Below are positions 1-10,860 of a stretch of DNA of 64,000 nt, in pieces. Position 1 is the first letter of the stretch. Each line of letters begins with the position of its first letter. The notes under the pieces were generated by a model. The model did not search any database. It had not been told where the DNA came from and was given only the letters and a program-made list of their open reading frames with translations. The position numbers and the translations under genes are program-made. The DNA comes from Actinobacteria bacterium IMCC26077 (GTDB lineage Bacteria; Actinomycetota; Actinomycetes; Nanopelagicales; Nanopelagicaceae): the NCBI GenBank assembly GCA_002284915.1, contig CP015606.1:620001-684000 (forward strand). The letters are read 5' to 3'.

Positions 1-1711
1 CGAAGAGATCGTCGCCGAAACCTATGCCATCTACCAACGAAAATTACACGAGGGCAATGTCTTCGATTTCGATGACCTAATCATGAAAACGGTCGAACTC
101 CTGCAACGACATCCAGAGGTGAAAGCTCGCTACCGTTCACGCTTTGGTCACGTCCTTGTCGACGAGTACCAAGATACCAACCACGCTCAATATATATTAG
201 TTCGCGAGCTCGTTGGCGATGAGCGCGATGGCTTTCCTCCCGCCGAGCTCTGCGTCGTCGGTGATGCCGATCAATCTATCTATGCATTCCGTGGCGCCAC
301 GATTAGAAACATCCTCCAATTCGAAGAGGACTATCCATTAGCGCGCACGATCTTGCTCGAACAGAACTATCGCTCCACTCAGAACATTCTCTCCGCAGCC
401 AACGCGGTTATCACCAATAACGCCAGCCGTAAAGCGAAGAATCTCTGGTCTGATTCTGGGGCAGGATCTGCAATCGTCACCTACGAAGCAGATGATGAAC
501 GCGACGAAGCTGAATTCGTGATGGGCGAAATTCGCTCCCTTCAACAAGAGGGAATCTCACAACCTGGCGACACCGCAATCTTCTACCGGACCAACAACCA
601 ATCTCGACCCTTCGAAGAAGTCTTCATGCGTAATGCGATTCCATACAAGGTCGTCGGGGGCGTCCGCTTTTACGAGCGGAAAGAGGTTCGCGACCTTCTC
701 GCCTATCTCCGGGTACTTGCCAATCCATACGATGAAATCTCACTCCGCCGGATTATCAATACCCCAAAGCGCGGAATCGGCGATAAGGCGATTGAATCTC
801 TCGATGCGCTCAACATCCCGCTCTGGGATGCGCTCTTTAAGTCTGACCAAGCTCCCGATATCTCTTCCCGCGCGATCTCTGCAATCGATCAATTTGCCAA
901 CCTGATGGCCACCTTGCGCACCATGGTCGAAAAGGGATTCAAACCGTCGGTCATTGCCGAAGCAGTCATTGAGCAAAGTGGTTTAGGTGCCGAACTCTCC
1001 GATAGCACCGATCCCCAAGATGAAGGTCGTCTCGAGAATATCGAAGAGTTAGTTGCAGTAGCTCAGGAGTATGAAGAGGATGAAACTCGAATAGGAACTG
1101 GCATCGACGGCGAACCTGATGAAGTGTCGTTGATTGGTTTCTTAGAGCGCGTATCACTCGTCGCCGACTCGGATCAGATTCCAGACGGTGAAGATCATGG
1201 CGGTGTGGTCACCTTGATGACGCTACACACAGCAAAAGGCCTCGAATTCCCGACCGTCTTCCTCACTGGATTAGAGGAGGGCGTCTTCCCACACTCGCGC
1301 TCACTCGGTGATCCAAACGAAATCGAAGAGGAGCGACGACTTGCATACGTGGGGCTCACTCGCGCCCGCGAACGCCTTTATCTCACTCGCGCCTCCACGC
1401 GCTTCATGTTCGGCACACCGACACACAACGCGCCATCACGATTCTTTGGTGAGATCCCCGAACATCTCTTGGAGCGAAAAGCGCCAACGTTTACCCCGCG
1501 CGTAAAGAGCGCTCCACCAGTTCGTTCCACAGGTAAGCGAGTGATCGCCCTCGATCTCGCCGTTGGCGATCGAGTCCTCCATCAGACCTTCGGTATCGGT
1601 CAGGTTCGCTCCATCACGGGAGCGGGCGACCGCGCCGAGGCAACGATTGATTTTGGAAGCTACGGGGAGCGGCGCCTGCTCCTCCGGTATGCCCCCGTCG
1701 AGAAGGTCTAG
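1..1711 (+). CDS. pcrA: UvrD/PcrA-type superfamily 1 DNA helicase, 5' end outside window
   Basis: An ATP-dependent 3'-5' helicase of nucleotide excision repair and replication restart. The reading frame is already open at base 2, so the N-terminal Walker A domain lies before the window. Helicase motifs follow in order: DEYQDTN (motif II), GDADQSIYAFRGA (III), EQNYRST (IV), TLHTAKGLEF (V) and the YVGLTRARERLYLT stretch (VI). The C-terminal 50 residues (GDRVLHQTFGIGQV onward) look like the Tudor-like RNA-polymerase-binding domain of PcrA/UvrD1. Family identity is certain; the PcrA rather than UvrD2 assignment rests on that tail. The next gene starts 64 bp downstream. Confidence 0.93.
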   Translation, partial: EEIVAETYAIYQRKLHEGNVFDFDDLIMKTVELLQRHPEVKARYRSRFGHVLVDEYQDTNHAQYILVRELVGDERDGFPPAELCVVGDADQSIYAFRGATIRNILQFEEDYPLARTILLEQNYRSTQNILSAANAVITNNASRKAKNLWSDSGAGSAIVTYEADDERDEAEFVMGEIRSLQQEGISQPGDTAIFYRTNNQSRPFEEVFMRNAIPYKVVGGVRFYERKEVRDLLAYLRVLANPYDEISLRRIINTPKRGIGDKAIESLDALNIPLWDALFKSDQAPDISSRAISAIDQFANLMATLRTMVEKGFKPSVIAEAVIEQSGLGAELSDSTDPQDEGRLENIEELVAVAQEYEEDETRIGTGIDGEPDEVSLIGFLERVSLVADSDQIPDGEDHGGVVTLMTLHTAKGLEFPTVFLTGLEEGVFPHSRSLGDPNEIEEERRLAYVGLTRARERLYLTRASTRFMFGTPTHNAPSRFFGEIPEHLLERKAPTFTPRVKSAPPVRSTGKRVIALDLAVGDRVLHQTFGIGQVRSITGAGDRAEATIDFGSYGERRLLLRYAPVEKV

Positions 1712-1775
1712 CGAAGGTCTAGCTGATTTAGTAGTTAATTTGGCGGGGCCTACCTATGCGTGGCACGGTAGCGCT

Positions 1776-2168
1776 ATGGGAAAGCGACCGATCCGAGTGG
1801 TAGTTGCGAAAGCTGGCCTTGACGGCCACGATCGTGGCGCCAAAGTAGTCGCACGTACCCTTCGCGATGCCGGATGTGAGGTGATCTACACCGGCCTACA
1901 TCAAAGCCCTGAAGAGATCGTCACAACAGCTATTCAGGAAGATGCTGATGCGATTGGCCTCTCAATTCTCTCCGGTGCACACCTGACCCTCTTTAAGCGC
2001 ATCATGGAGCTCATTGGCGAACGGAAGATTCTCGTCTTCGGAGGTGGCGTCATCCCCGACGATGACATTAAGGAATTGACCGCGTTAGGCGTGGCCAAAA
2101 TATTTACCTCTGGCGCCTCAACGAATGAGATTGCCGAATGGGTCAAGGAAGCGCTGAGCCATCGCTAG
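1776..2168 (+). CDS. Acyl-CoA mutase small (B12-binding) subunit, methylmalonyl-CoA mutase type
   Basis: A 130-residue stand-alone cobalamin-binding domain. It carries the base-off/His-on signature DGHDRG (Asp16, His18, Gly21), then SILSGAH and the GGG loop of the Rossmann-like B12 fold. In split mutases this subunit pairs with a catalytic TIM-barrel subunit; the only partner candidate here is at 15480–17027. ATG 1776 is chosen because the protein then begins with the conserved strand IRVVVAKAGLDGHD; a longer open frame upstream adds 71 residues without family similarity and overlaps pcrA. The gene lies 32 bp before sucC, so the mutase product succinyl-CoA and its consumer are encoded side by side. 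Confidence 0.9.
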   Translation: MGKRPIRVVVAKAGLDGHDRGAKVVARTLRDAGCEVIYTGLHQSPEEIVTTAIQEDADAIGLSILSGAHLTLFKRIMELIGERKILVFGGGVIPDDDIKELTALGVAKIFTSGASTNEIAEWVKEALSHR

Positions 2169-2200
2169 GATTGCATCAGACGACCGAAAGGTAATAATCA

Positions 2201-3364
2201 GTGGATCTATTTGAGTATCAAGCGCGCGATTTATTCGAGGCGCACGGAATTCCCGTCCTTGCCGGAAAGGTCGCGACGACGCCCGATGAGGCAAAGAGCG
2301 CCGCGGTAGGCATGGGTGGCAAAGTTGTCGTCAAGGCGCAGGTGAAGATCGGTGGTCGCGGAAAAGCAGGCGGCGTCAAACTTGCACTCGATGGTGATGA
2401 TGCCTTCGAAAAGGCAGAAGCAATCCTCGGCATGGATATCAAAGGACACACTGTTCACAAAGTGATGATTGCGCAAGCCGCGCCCATCAAAGAGGAGTAT
2501 TACCTCGCCATCCTTCTCGATCGCGCTGCACGTTCATTCTTGGTCATGGCATCAGTTGCCGGCGGAATGGATATCGAGCAGGTAGCACACGAAACCCCTG
2601 AGAAATTAGCGAAAGTACATGTCGATCCCGCAAAGGGGATTGATGCGGCGCTCGCCGAGTCAATCGCAAAACAAGCGCAGTTCCCAGCCGATGTCCAGAA
2701 GCAAGTGGCAGATGTTCTGGTCAAGCTATGGGCCTGCTTCGTGGCCGAAGATGCCACTCTCGTCGAAGTGAATCCACTGGTGAAAACCGAAGATGGTCGA
2801 ATCATCGCTCTCGATGGCAAAGTCACGCTCGATGACAATGCCGCATTTCGTCATCCACATCATGAAGCGCTAGTCGACCATGCGGCAACTAATCCGCTCG
2901 AGGCGCTTGCTAAGGAGAAGGACCTCAACTACGTCAAACTCGATGGCCAAGTGGGGATTATCGGAAACGGTGCTGGTTTGGTGATGAGCACACTCGATGT
3001 AGTCGCATACGCCGGCGAGAAATTTGGTGGGATGAAGCCCGCGAACTTCCTTGATATCGGTGGCGGCGCTTCGGCACAAGTGATGGCCGATGGTCTTTCG
3101 ATCATCTTGAACGATAAAGATGTGAAGAGTGTCTTTGTCAATGTTTTCGGAGGTATTACCGCCTGCGATGCCGTTGCAAACGGAATTATTCAAGCCCTCG
3201 AGATGTTGGGAAGTAAGGCGACCAAACCAATCGTGGTTCGACTGGATGGCAACAACGTCCTCGAAGGCCGGCGGATCTTGAAAGAGGCAAATCATCCACT
3301 CGTAGAACAAGCAGAGACGATGGATGGCGCAGCTGCACGAGCAGCAGAATTGGCGGCTAAATAA
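2201..3364 (+). CDS. sucC: Succinyl-CoA synthetase (ADP-forming) subunit beta
   Basis: Interconverts succinyl-CoA with succinate and ATP in the TCA cycle, as a complex with SucD. The 387-residue length is normal. The N-terminal ATP-grasp domain starts [19 protein letters not shown], and [10 protein letters not shown] and [15 protein letters not shown] are family signatures. The start is GTG, preceded by a GAAAGG Shine-Dalgarno-like element. The stop codon overlaps the ATG of sucD, so the subunits are translationally coupled. Confidence 0.96.
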   Translation: MDLFEYQARDLFEAHGIPVLAGKVATTPDEAKSAAVGMGGKVVVKAQVKIGGRGKAGGVKLALDGDDAFEKAEAILGMDIKGHTVHKVMIAQAAPIKEEYYLAILLDRAARSFLVMASVAGGMDIEQVAHETPEKLAKVHVDPAKGIDAALAESIAKQAQFPADVQKQVADVLVKLWACFVAEDATLVEVNPLVKTEDGRIIALDGKVTLDDNAAFRHPHHEALVDHAATNPLEALAKEKDLNYVKLDGQVGIIGNGAGLVMSTLDVVAYAGEKFGGMKPANFLDIGGGASAQVMADGLSIILNDKDVKSVFVNVFGGITACDAVANGIIQALEMLGSKATKPIVVRLDGNNVLEGRRILKEANHPLVEQAETMDGAAARAAELAAK

Positions 3365-4245
3365 TGAGCATCTTCCTCAATAAAGATAGTCGGGTCATCG
3401 TGCATGGCATGACAGGTTCTGAGGGAACCAAGCACACCAAACGGATGCTCAAGTCCGGCACCAATGTCGTGGGTGGCGTTACCCCTGGAAAGGGCGGCCA
3501 GAGCGTCGACATGGATGGAAAGTCGCTACCAGTCTTCAACTCGGCAGCCGAAGCGGTGGCAGCAACTGGCGCCAATGTCTCGGTAATCTTCGTTCCAGCA
3601 AAGTTCACCAAAGCTGCGGTCATCGACGCCGTAGATGCGAAGGTGCCACTTGCCGTAGTCATCACTGAAGGAATTCCAGTCCACGACTCAACTCAATTTG
3701 TTGCTTACGCGCAGAGTAAGGGCACGACTCGGATCATCGGCCCTAATTGCCCAGGGTTGATCACACCGGGAGAGTCCAATGTGGGAATCATTCCTGCCGA
3801 TATCACTGGCAGTGGTCCAATCGGATTAGTTTCCAAATCGGGAACGCTCACTTATCAGATGATGTACGAACTTCGCGATATCGGTTTTTCAACAGCGGTA
3901 GGTATCGGTGGCGATCCTGTTATCGGTACTACGCATATAGATTGCTTGCGTGCATTCCAAGATGATCCAAAGACCGAAGCGATTGTGATGATTGGCGAAA
4001 TCGGTGGCGATGCTGAAGAGCGCGCTGCAGCCTTCATTAAAGAGTATGTCCGCAAACCAGTAGTTGGGTACGTTGCCGGTTTCACTGCGCCAGAAGGTAA
4101 AACGATGGGACATGCCGGAGCAATCGTCTCAGGTTCATCGGGCACAGCATCGGGCAAACGAGATGCGCTCGAGGCGGTTGGCGTTCGCGTTGGCGTGACT
4201 CCATCCGAAACGGCGCAACTACTCCGTTCGATCCTCGGACGATAA
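3364..4245 (+). CDS. sucD: Succinyl-CoA synthetase subunit alpha
   Basis: Alpha subunit of succinyl-CoA synthetase (293 residues), binding CoA through an N-terminal Rossmann domain ([13 protein letters not shown]) and carrying the transient phosphohistidine in GHAGAIVSG near the C terminus. ATG overlaps the sucC stop. It is followed without a gap by the PerM-like gene, an order shared with mycobacteria and streptomycetes. Confidence 0.96.
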   Translation: MSIFLNKDSRVIVHGMTGSEGTKHTKRMLKSGTNVVGGVTPGKGGQSVDMDGKSLPVFNSAAEAVAATGANVSVIFVPAKFTKAAVIDAVDAKVPLAVVITEGIPVHDSTQFVAYAQSKGTTRIIGPNCPGLITPGESNVGIIPADITGSGPIGLVSKSGTLTYQMMYELRDIGFSTAVGIGGDPVIGTTHIDCLRAFQDDPKTEAIVMIGEIGGDAEERAAAFIKEYVRKPVVGYVAGFTAPEGKTMGHAGAIVSGSSGTASGKRDALEAVGVRVGVTPSETAQLLRSILGR

Positions 4246-5352
4246 ATGCCGCGCCCGCTCATCGCTGGCGCTTCTGAAGGAGTGCGTGCCGCGCTCTCCA
4301 CTTTTATTCCATTAGCTTTACTTGTGTTGATCGCATGGGCGACTGCGGGCTCGCTCAGCGGGGCAATGGGCGATGCGCTTCGCGGATCATTCTGGGTTTG
4401 GTTAGGCGCACATCACCTCACCTTCTCGCTTGCACTGCCACCATCTGGACTGCCCGGTGTCCTCAGCTTTCTTCCACTTGGCGCGTTGATCTTTCCGTTC
4501 ATTGCCTTTCGCGGTGCGCTCAATCGACTACATCGACAATTTGATTCGACGCGGGCCTTAAATAGTAAGCAGCGCCAGGGAATCATTGGACTTTTTCTCA
4601 GCTATACCGGAATCATGATCATCGCAAGTGTGGGATCCCGCTCAATGGACGTACATCCACGATGGTGGTGGGCGCCAGTCATCGTCATTGCATTGATCTC
4701 AGTTGCAGAATTCACATTGGTCGTGCCAAGCGGTAATTCTTCCGCGCTCCGTGACATCACTCGCATCTCGTTGATTGTCCTCGGTGGGCTTCTTGGAGTC
4801 GGTGCACTTGCTTATTCATTCTCACTTGCATTTCATTTCACAGTCGTTCGCGCTCTCTATGTAGTACTTGATGCTGGAATCATTGGTGGCATTTTGCTCA
4901 CCGTGTTGGCGATACTCACCTTGCCGAATATGGCGATTTCAGCCCTCTCATATCTCTTAGGTTCAGGGTTTGCGGTCGGCAGTGGCACGCTCGTTTCACC
5001 TGGTATCCATCGACTCGAGCAGATTCCTGCCTTTCCATTACTTGGCGCGATTCCGTCAGCGCCACATCCATTTCTCTACAGCGGTGCGCTACTTGGTATC
5101 GGAGCCGGTATCTTTGTCATGACCATCATCAAACGGACTTCGCTAGCAACGCTTCGTTTTGGATTTCTCATTCTTCCGCTCGTGCTCACTGCGTTGATCT
5201 TCGCAATGACCTGGCTAAGCAACGGCACCTTATTAGGTGGTGCGCTCACCACAATTGGCCCGTCACTCTGGCAATTCCCCTTACTCTTCCTCGCAGAACT
5301 TGCAGTAGGTATGGGAGTGAAAGTGGCCTTCGACAAGTGGGGTTTCAAGTGA
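4246..5352 (+). CDS. PerM/DUF6350-like polytopic membrane protein
   Basis: A 368-residue, very hydrophobic protein with roughly nine or ten predicted membrane segments spread along its length and a short polar loop near residues 85–105. The sequence alone gives no enzymatic motif. The assignment rests on position: in actinobacteria a DUF6350 membrane protein (PerM, Rv0955, linked to cell division in M. tuberculosis) sits exactly between sucD and purN. ATG follows the sucD stop directly, and the stop overlaps purN. Function here is inferred only from synteny. Confidence 0.75.
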   Translation: MPRPLIAGASEGVRAALSTFIPLALLVLIAWATAGSLSGAMGDALRGSFWVWLGAHHLTFSLALPPSGLPGVLSFLPLGALIFPFIAFRGALNRLHRQFDSTRALNSKQRQGIIGLFLSYTGIMIIASVGSRSMDVHPRWWWAPVIVIALISVAEFTLVVPSGNSSALRDITRISLIVLGGLLGVGALAYSFSLAFHFTVVRALYVVLDAGIIGGILLTVLAILTLPNMAISALSYLLGSGFAVGSGTLVSPGIHRLEQIPAFPLLGAIPSAPHPFLYSGALLGIGAGIFVMTIIKRTSLATLRFGFLILPLVLTALIFAMTWLSNGTLLGGALTTIGPSLWQFPLLFLAELAVGMGVKVAFDKWGFK

Positions 5353-5942
5353 GCTCCTCGCTACCCAAAAAAGTAGTGTTGCTCGCATCGGGCGAGGGGA
5401 GCGTGGCGCAGGCGCTCTTCGATGCTGTGATGTCACCTGATGGCAAGCTCTATCAAAAGATTGAGATAGCCCGCGTTATCACCGAGAATCCAGAGGCAGG
5501 AATCTTGACTAGAGCCGAACGCGCGGGGATTGAAACTCTCGTGATCACATTCCAATCCGGATCAGAACGGAGCGCGTGGGAAGCAGAACTTCATCGCGCG
5601 GTAAGCGCAAGCAACCCATGGTTAGTAGTGAGCGCAGGTTTCATGAAGATTCTCTCGCCCGAATTTGTCCGAAGCTTTCGGATCATTAACACCCACCCCT
5701 CCTTATTACCGCTCTTTCCAGGGGCGCATGCGGTGCGCGATGCAATTGCGGCAGGAGCAATCGAAAGTGGCTGCACCCTTCATTATGTCGATGAGGGAGT
5801 CGATACTGGGGCCATCATCGCCCAGCGCAGACTTCAAGTCCGTCCAAATGAGGATGCTCAAGCGCTCCATGGTCGGATCAAAGAGTTGGAGAGAGAACTC
5901 ATCATCACTGGCATACTTCAATTACTCGAGGAGGAGAAGTGA
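5349..5942 (+). CDS. purN: Phosphoribosylglycinamide formyltransferase
   Basis: Transfers a formyl group from 10-formyl-THF to GAR in purine synthesis (197 residues). The formyltransferase signature [20 protein letters not shown] with the catalytic Asn/His, and the downstream [12 protein letters not shown] with the catalytic Asp, are intact. GTG 5349 is preferred over an in-frame GTG 12 bp upstream because it overlaps the preceding stop as GTGA, the same coupling used by the next gene. Confidence 0.95.
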   Translation: MSSSLPKKVVLLASGEGSVAQALFDAVMSPDGKLYQKIEIARVITENPEAGILTRAERAGIETLVITFQSGSERSAWEAELHRAVSASNPWLVVSAGFMKILSPEFVRSFRIINTHPSLLPLFPGAHAVRDAIAAGAIESGCTLHYVDEGVDTGAIIAQRRLQVRPNEDAQALHGRIKELERELIITGILQLLEEEK

Positions 5943-7489
5943 CCCGTAAGCCAATCAAACGTGCACTTGTAAGCGTCTACGATAAAAGTGGCTTAATTGA
6001 ATTTGCCGGCGAACTTCACCGTCACGGAGTCGAGATCGTCTCAACCGGAAGCACGGCGACAACTATCGAGGGAAGTGGCGTGCCCGTAGTGCGCGTCGAA
6101 GATTTAACTGGTTTCCCGGAATCACTTGATGGTCGAGTGAAGACGTTACATCCGAAGATCCATGCGGGAATTCTCGCTGACCTGCGATTGTCGAGCCATA
6201 CCGAACAACTTCAAGCGTTAGGTATTGCGCCCTTTGATCTTGTGGTCGTCAGTCTCTATCCATTTGCTCAAACCGTGCGCAGCGGAGCAAGTGTCGACGA
6301 ATGCATCGAACAGATAGATATTGGCGGGCCGAGCATGATTCGTGGCGCAGCAAAGAATCACCATAGCGTTGCCGTTCTCTCCAGTACCACCCAATATCCG
6401 ATGATTATCGAAGCGCTAAAAAGTGGTGGCACCACCTTCGAAGAGCGTAAGGCTCTAGCGTTGGCTGCATTCCGCGCGACAGCTAGTTACGACGTGGCAG
6501 TCGCAACCTGGTTAGGCGCCCAATCTGATCCAAGCTCCGAAGGGTTATCTGAATGGGCCGGGATGAGTTTTGAGCGAGTGCGCTCCCTGCGCTACGGCGA
6601 AAATCCACATCAAAGCGGAGCGCTCTACTCGCACAGTGGTGCCACTGGTGGTCTTGCCAATGCGCAGGTGCTCCATGGCAAAGAGATGTCGTATAACAAT
6701 TATGTGGATATCGAAGCAGCATGGCGTGCAGCTCACGATCATAACGAGCCAGCAGTTGCGATTATCAAGCACACCAATCCATGCGGCATCGCGATTAACT
6801 CTACGATTAGCGCTGCTTATCAAAGCGCACATGCTTGCGATCCGATTTCGGCATTCGGTGGCGTTATTGCTGCAAATCGCAGCGTCACCCGTGAAATGGC
6901 TCTAGGAGTTGCAGAGGTTTTTACTGAAGTAATTGCTGCTCCAGATTTTGATGAGGATGCATTAGAGATTTTGAAGCAGAAACCATCTATTCGAATCCTC
7001 AAAATAACTCCAGTTAATTCTCCATTGGAATATCGCCATATCGACGGTGGTCTTCTCGTGCAGAACTTCGATCGCATAGATGCGATGGGGGATAGCGCTC
7101 AGGATTGGAAACTGGTTGCAGGTCCAGCTTTGACGCCGTTGGAGCTGAAGGAGCTTGAATTCGCCTGGCGATCGCTGCGATCAGTGAAAAGCAATGCCAT
7201 CCTGCTTGCAAAGAGCGGCGCCTCGGTCGGTATTGGTATGGGCCAGGTAAATCGCGTCGATTCTGCGCGTCTTGCCATCGCCCGAGCGGGCGAGCGCGCC
7301 CACGGAAGCTTCGCTGCAAGCGATGCCTTCTTTCCGTTCGCAGATGGGGTGGAGATTCTCCTTGCTGGTGGGGTACGCGCTATCGCACAACCTGGCGGCA
7401 GCGTCCGCGATGATGAAGTAATCGCAGCTGTCGAAAAAGCAGGAGTCACGATGTATTTCACTGGGGTACGCCACTTCGCCCACGCCTAA
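5939..7489 (+). CDS. purH: Bifunctional AICAR formyltransferase / IMP cyclohydrolase
   Basis: Catalyses the last two steps of IMP synthesis. The 516-residue length is typical. The N-terminal cyclohydrolase domain shows [15 protein letters not shown] and [15 protein letters not shown]; the C-terminal formyltransferase domain shows [25 protein letters not shown] and FADGVE. GTG overlaps the purN stop (GTGA) with a GAGGAGAA Shine-Dalgarno element inside purN. Its folate cosubstrate is made by folD just downstream. Confidence 0.96.
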   Translation: MTRKPIKRALVSVYDKSGLIEFAGELHRHGVEIVSTGSTATTIEGSGVPVVRVEDLTGFPESLDGRVKTLHPKIHAGILADLRLSSHTEQLQALGIAPFDLVVVSLYPFAQTVRSGASVDECIEQIDIGGPSMIRGAAKNHHSVAVLSSTTQYPMIIEALKSGGTTFEERKALALAAFRATASYDVAVATWLGAQSDPSSEGLSEWAGMSFERVRSLRYGENPHQSGALYSHSGATGGLANAQVLHGKEMSYNNYVDIEAAWRAAHDHNEPAVAIIKHTNPCGIAINSTISAAYQSAHACDPISAFGGVIAANRSVTREMALGVAEVFTEVIAAPDFDEDALEILKQKPSIRILKITPVNSPLEYRHIDGGLLVQNFDRIDAMGDSAQDWKLVAGPALTPLELKELEFAWRSLRSVKSNAILLAKSGASVGIGMGQVNRVDSARLAIARAGERAHGSFAASDAFFPFADGVEILLAGGVRAIAQPGGSVRDDEVIAAVEKAGVTMYFTGVRHFAHA

Positions 7490-7520
7490 TCGGAGTAACT
7501 TTTCACCAGGAACCTCCCTC

Positions 7521-7526
7521 TAGACT
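7521..7526 (+). promoter_or_regulatory. -10 element of folD, leaderless type
   Basis: TAGACT followed by 6 nt and the folD ATG. No Shine-Dalgarno sequence precedes the start. The spacing predicts transcription beginning at or next to the start codon. Confidence 0.6.
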
Positions 7527-7532
7527 GAGGCT

Positions 7533-8375
7533 ATGAGCGCAGTAATCCTCGATGGCAAGCAAGTCGCCAGTACGATCAAAGATGAATTAGCTGCCCGAGT
7601 CAGAGCGCTCGCAAATAAACCAGGTTTAGGAACCATCCTCGTCGGCGATGATCCTGGTTCACATGCTTATGTGGGTGGCAAACATAAAGATTGCGCAGAA
7701 GTTGGGATTCAATCGATTCGGGTAGAGCTACCGGCAAGCGCAACCTTTAACGATGTTCGTGCTGCACTTCGCGATCTCAATGATTCTCCCGAGTGCACCG
7801 GGTACATCGTCCAATTGCCGCTTCCTCAGGGAATTGATGCTAATGCGATTCTTGAAGAGATAGATCCTGCTAAAGATGCTGACGGACTCCATCCACTAAA
7901 TCTAGGTAAGTTAGTTCTCGATCAAGCGGCACCACTTCCATGCACGCCACGTGGGATTGTCGAATTACTCGAGCGTTACGATGTGCGAATCAATGGCGCC
8001 GAAGTTGTCGTCGTTGGCCGCGGCTTAACGGTGGGACGTCCACTTGGCCTATTACTCTCCCGAAAACGTGAGAGCGCGACGGTAACTATCACGCACTCAG
8101 CAACGCTCGAACTGCAGGCGCATTTGGCGCGTGCCGATATTGTGGTCGCAGCGTTAGGAAAAGCGCACTTCATTAGAGCGGAGCAGATTAAATCTGGCGC
8201 CGCAGTCTTAGATGTGGGTATCACCAGAAGTCAGGGAGCGCTGCTCGGTGATGTTCATCCAGAGGTACGCGAGCGCGCGGGATTCTTTGCGCCGATGCCT
8301 GGGGGAGTTGGACCCATGACTCGAGCCATGCTCCTTGCTAACGTGGTCGAGGCGGCCGAGCGACATGCTCGTTAA
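7533..8375 (+). CDS. folD: Methylenetetrahydrofolate dehydrogenase / cyclohydrolase
   Basis: Bifunctional C1 enzyme (280 residues) producing 10-formyl-THF used by PurN and PurH. Signatures seen are the [17 protein letters not shown] region with the catalytic Lys, [23 protein letters not shown], the NAD(P)-binding [14 protein letters not shown] and [10 protein letters not shown]. The 3' end overlaps the DUF3017 gene by 11 bp. Confidence 0.96.
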   Translation: MSAVILDGKQVASTIKDELAARVRALANKPGLGTILVGDDPGSHAYVGGKHKDCAEVGIQSIRVELPASATFNDVRAALRDLNDSPECTGYIVQLPLPQGIDANAILEEIDPAKDADGLHPLNLGKLVLDQAAPLPCTPRGIVELLERYDVRINGAEVVVVGRGLTVGRPLGLLLSRKRESATVTITHSATLELQAHLARADIVVAALGKAHFIRAEQIKSGAAVLDVGITRSQGALLGDVHPEVRERAGFFAPMPGGVGPMTRAMLLANVVEAAERHAR

Positions 8376-8607
8376 TCGCGCGCTGAGCGCCCTGCCACCA
8401 GCCTTCATTGCGCTCTCTCTCGGTGTTGCCCTCCTGCATTCAGTCCAATTAGGGGCCTTGATCCTCGCCGCTGGTCTGGCTCTGCTCGCGCTCCTGGTTC
8501 ACCTCAACCGGGCTACCCGGAGCCCGTGGCGGAGCCATCGGAGCGATCTGTTCACCTTGAGCGCCCTTGCCCTCGCCGTGGCTCTGCTGGCTCTCTTGCT
8601 TCCGTAG
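8365..8607 (+). CDS. DUF3017-like small membrane protein
   Basis: An 80-residue protein with two or three hydrophobic helices (about residues 5–22, 24–40 and 60–79) joined by a short basic loop. A small membrane protein of this kind follows folD in many actinobacteria and is catalogued as DUF3017; its function is unknown. ATG 8365 inside folD is the first start in frame that gives a sensible N terminus. Confidence 0.7.
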   Translation: MLVNRALSALPPAFIALSLGVALLHSVQLGALILAAGLALLALLVHLNRATRSPWRSHRSDLFTLSALALAVALLALLLP

Positions 8608-8624
8608 CGAGTTCGCTGCGGGGG

Positions 8625-8646
8625 TAGAGTTATCTTGATATCAAGA
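8625..8646 (+). promoter_or_regulatory. mdh promoter with perfect 14-bp palindromic operator
   Basis: The perfect inverted repeat TCTTGATATCAAGA (8633–8646) ends 17 bp before the mdh ATG. It directly follows a TAGAGT hexamer (8625–8630) and overlaps an alternative TATCTT hexamer (8631–8636). A protein bound there would cover the transcription start. The regulator cannot be named from sequence. Confidence 0.55.
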
Positions 8647-8663
8647 GAGATTGGGGCCTTTGC

Positions 8664-9614
8664 ATGGCAGGACGCGTCACCGTAGTTGGAGCCGGTTTTT
8701 ATGGATCAACTACCGCACTTCGCTTGGCTGAGTACAACATCGTCGATGAGGTCATCCTCACCGACATCGTCGAGGGTAAACCAGAGGGTTTAGCGCTCGA
8801 CATCAACCAATCGCGTTCGATTGAGGGTTTCGAGACTTTGCTCATTGGCGCGAGCACCTCACCAGATGGTGCGGGATATGAGAAGACTGCCAATTCAGAT
8901 GTTGTCGTGATTACAGCAGGCTTACCGCGCAAACCAGGTATGAGTCGAATGGATCTGATTGGCGTTAATGCTGGAATCGTTCGTGGGGTAGCTGAGAATG
9001 TGGCAAAACATAGCCCAAACGCGGTAATCATCGTCGTCTCAAACCCACTTGATGAGATGACTGCGCTCGCGCAAATCGCATCTGCCTTCCCATACAACCG
9101 TGTTATGGGCCAAGCTGGAATGCTCGATACTGCGCGCTTTACCAATTTTGTTGCTACTAAACTCAAAGTGAAAGTAAGCGATGTTGAGACCTTAACGCTT
9201 GGTTCACATGGCGACACCATGGTCCCGGTACCAAGTCGATGCCGAGTTAACGGTAAGCCATTGAGCGAATTGCTCTCAGCTGAAGAGATCGAAGAATTGG
9301 TAGTCAAGACCCGCAATGGTGGCGCCGAAATCGTTGCGCTACTTAAGACTGGTTCTGCCTATTACGCACCATCCGCTGCTGCAGCTCGAATGGCAAAAGC
9401 AGTGATCGAAGATTCGGGTGCCATCATGCCGGTATGCGCCTGGGTTGATGGTGAGTATGGAATCAATGGCGTCTATCTCGGCGTCGAGGCTGAAATCGGC
9501 AAGAGCGGTGTTCGTCGAGTCGTAGAAACAAAGCTCACCGAAAGCGAATTAGCTGAATTAAAGGTCGCCGCGGAAGCAGTCCGGGCAAAGCAAGCAGATG
9601 TGAAGAATCTCTAA
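8664..9614 (+). CDS. mdh: Malate dehydrogenase, lactate-dehydrogenase-like type
   Basis: NAD-dependent malate/oxaloacetate oxidoreductase of 316 residues from the LDH-like (type 3) branch rather than the usual actinobacterial MDH. The dinucleotide-binding motif is GAGFYGST, with Asp34 at the end of the second strand favouring NAD. Arg89 in GLPRKPGMSR sits where LDH has Gln102, the residue that makes the enzyme malate-specific. Other active-site residues are Arg95, Asp155, Arg158 and His182 (GSHGDTMVP). It is 15 bp upstream of icd and probably co-transcribed with it. Confidence 0.92.
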   Translation: MAGRVTVVGAGFYGSTTALRLAEYNIVDEVILTDIVEGKPEGLALDINQSRSIEGFETLLIGASTSPDGAGYEKTANSDVVVITAGLPRKPGMSRMDLIGVNAGIVRGVAENVAKHSPNAVIIVVSNPLDEMTALAQIASAFPYNRVMGQAGMLDTARFTNFVATKLKVKVSDVETLTLGSHGDTMVPVPSRCRVNGKPLSELLSAEEIEELVVKTRNGGAEIVALLKTGSAYYAPSAAAARMAKAVIEDSGAIMPVCAWVDGEYGINGVYLGVEAEIGKSGVRRVVETKLTESELAELKVAAEAVRAKQADVKNL

Positions 9615-9629
9615 GAGGGAGCGAAGCGA

Positions 9630-10844
9630 ATGTCGAAAATCAAAGTAGCTGGCACGGTCGTCGAACTCGACGGCGATGAAATGACCAGAATCATCTGGCA
9701 ATTCATCAAAGATCAATTAATTTTGCCTTACCTCGATGTCAACCTCGAGTACTACGACCTTGGAATCGAATATCGGGATGCAACCGATGATCAAGTGACC
9801 ATCGATAGCGCTAATGCCATCAAGAAGCACGGTGTCGGCGTCAAATGCGCAACAATCACTCCCGATGAAGCGCGGGTCAAGGAATTTAATTTAAAGAGCA
9901 TGTGGAAGTCTCCGAATGGCACAATCCGAAACATCCTAGGCGGCGTGATTTTCCGAGAGCCGATCATCATTAGCAACGTTCCACGGTTGATCCCACATTG
10001 GACCAAGCCGATTGTCATTGGTCGTCATGCTTTTGGTGATCAATATCGCGCGACCGACTTTAAAGTTCCAGGCGCCGGCAAACTCACCGTGACCTTCACG
10101 CCTGCAGATGGTTCGAAGCCGATGGAGTTCAACGTCTTTGATTTCCCTGGCTCAGGTGTGGCTATGACGATGTACAACTTAGATGATTCGATTCGCGATT
10201 TTGCCCGCGCATCGATGAACTATGGTTTAGCTCGAAAGTATCCGGTGTATCTCTCTACAAAGAACACCATCTTGAAGGCATACGATGGTCGCTTCAAAGA
10301 TATCTTCGCTGAGGTCTATGAGGCCGAGTTCAAGAGCCAATTCCAAGCTGCTGGTATTGAATATGACCACCGGTTGATCGATGACATGGTGGCTACCTCG
10401 CTTCGTTGGGAAGGCGGCTATGTGTGGGCGTGCAAGAACTATGACGGCGATGTGCAGTCAGACACCGTCGCTCAAGGTTATGGCTCACTTGGCTTGATGA
10501 CTTCGGTATTGATGACTCCAGATGGAAAGACCGTCGAGTCTGAAGCTGCCCATGGCACGGTGACGCGCCACTATCGCGATCACCAGGCAGGTAAGGCGAC
10601 CTCAACCAACCCGATCGCTTCGATCTTTGCATGGACTCGCGGCTTGGCTCATCGCGCCAAACTCGATAACAATCCAAGGCTTGCCGAGTTCGCCGATACC
10701 TTAGAGAAGGTATGTATCAAGACTGTCGAAGAGGGGAAGATGACTAAAGACCTTGCCCTATTGATTAGTAAAGATGCCCCATGGTTGAACACTCAAGAGT
10801 TCCTTGCGGCTATCGATGAGAATCTCAAGAAGGCGATGGCGTAA
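9630..10844 (+). CDS. icd: NADP-dependent isocitrate dehydrogenase, homodimeric type
   Basis: Oxidative decarboxylation of isocitrate to 2-oxoglutarate. The 404-residue length and sequence ([12 protein letters not shown] near the N terminus, [12 protein letters not shown] as substrate-binding loop, [21 protein letters not shown] for cofactor binding) place it in the homodimeric NADP family. ATG is preceded by GAGGGAG. The gene ends at a strong terminator. Confidence 0.96.
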   Translation: MSKIKVAGTVVELDGDEMTRIIWQFIKDQLILPYLDVNLEYYDLGIEYRDATDDQVTIDSANAIKKHGVGVKCATITPDEARVKEFNLKSMWKSPNGTIRNILGGVIFREPIIISNVPRLIPHWTKPIVIGRHAFGDQYRATDFKVPGAGKLTVTFTPADGSKPMEFNVFDFPGSGVAMTMYNLDDSIRDFARASMNYGLARKYPVYLSTKNTILKAYDGRFKDIFAEVYEAEFKSQFQAAGIEYDHRLIDDMVATSLRWEGGYVWACKNYDGDVQSDTVAQGYGSLGLMTSVLMTPDGKTVESEAAHGTVTRHYRDHQAGKATSTNPIASIFAWTRGLAHRAKLDNNPRLAEFADTLEKVCIKTVEEGKMTKDLALLISKDAPWLNTQEFLAAIDENLKKAMA

Positions 10845-10860
10845 CAACTAACACGAGCAG

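Noticed and set aside
2870-3310. 146-codon open frame on the minus strand within sucC
   Set aside because: It lies wholly antisense to a well-conserved gene and the product has no recognisable pattern; long antisense frames recur here through codon bias.
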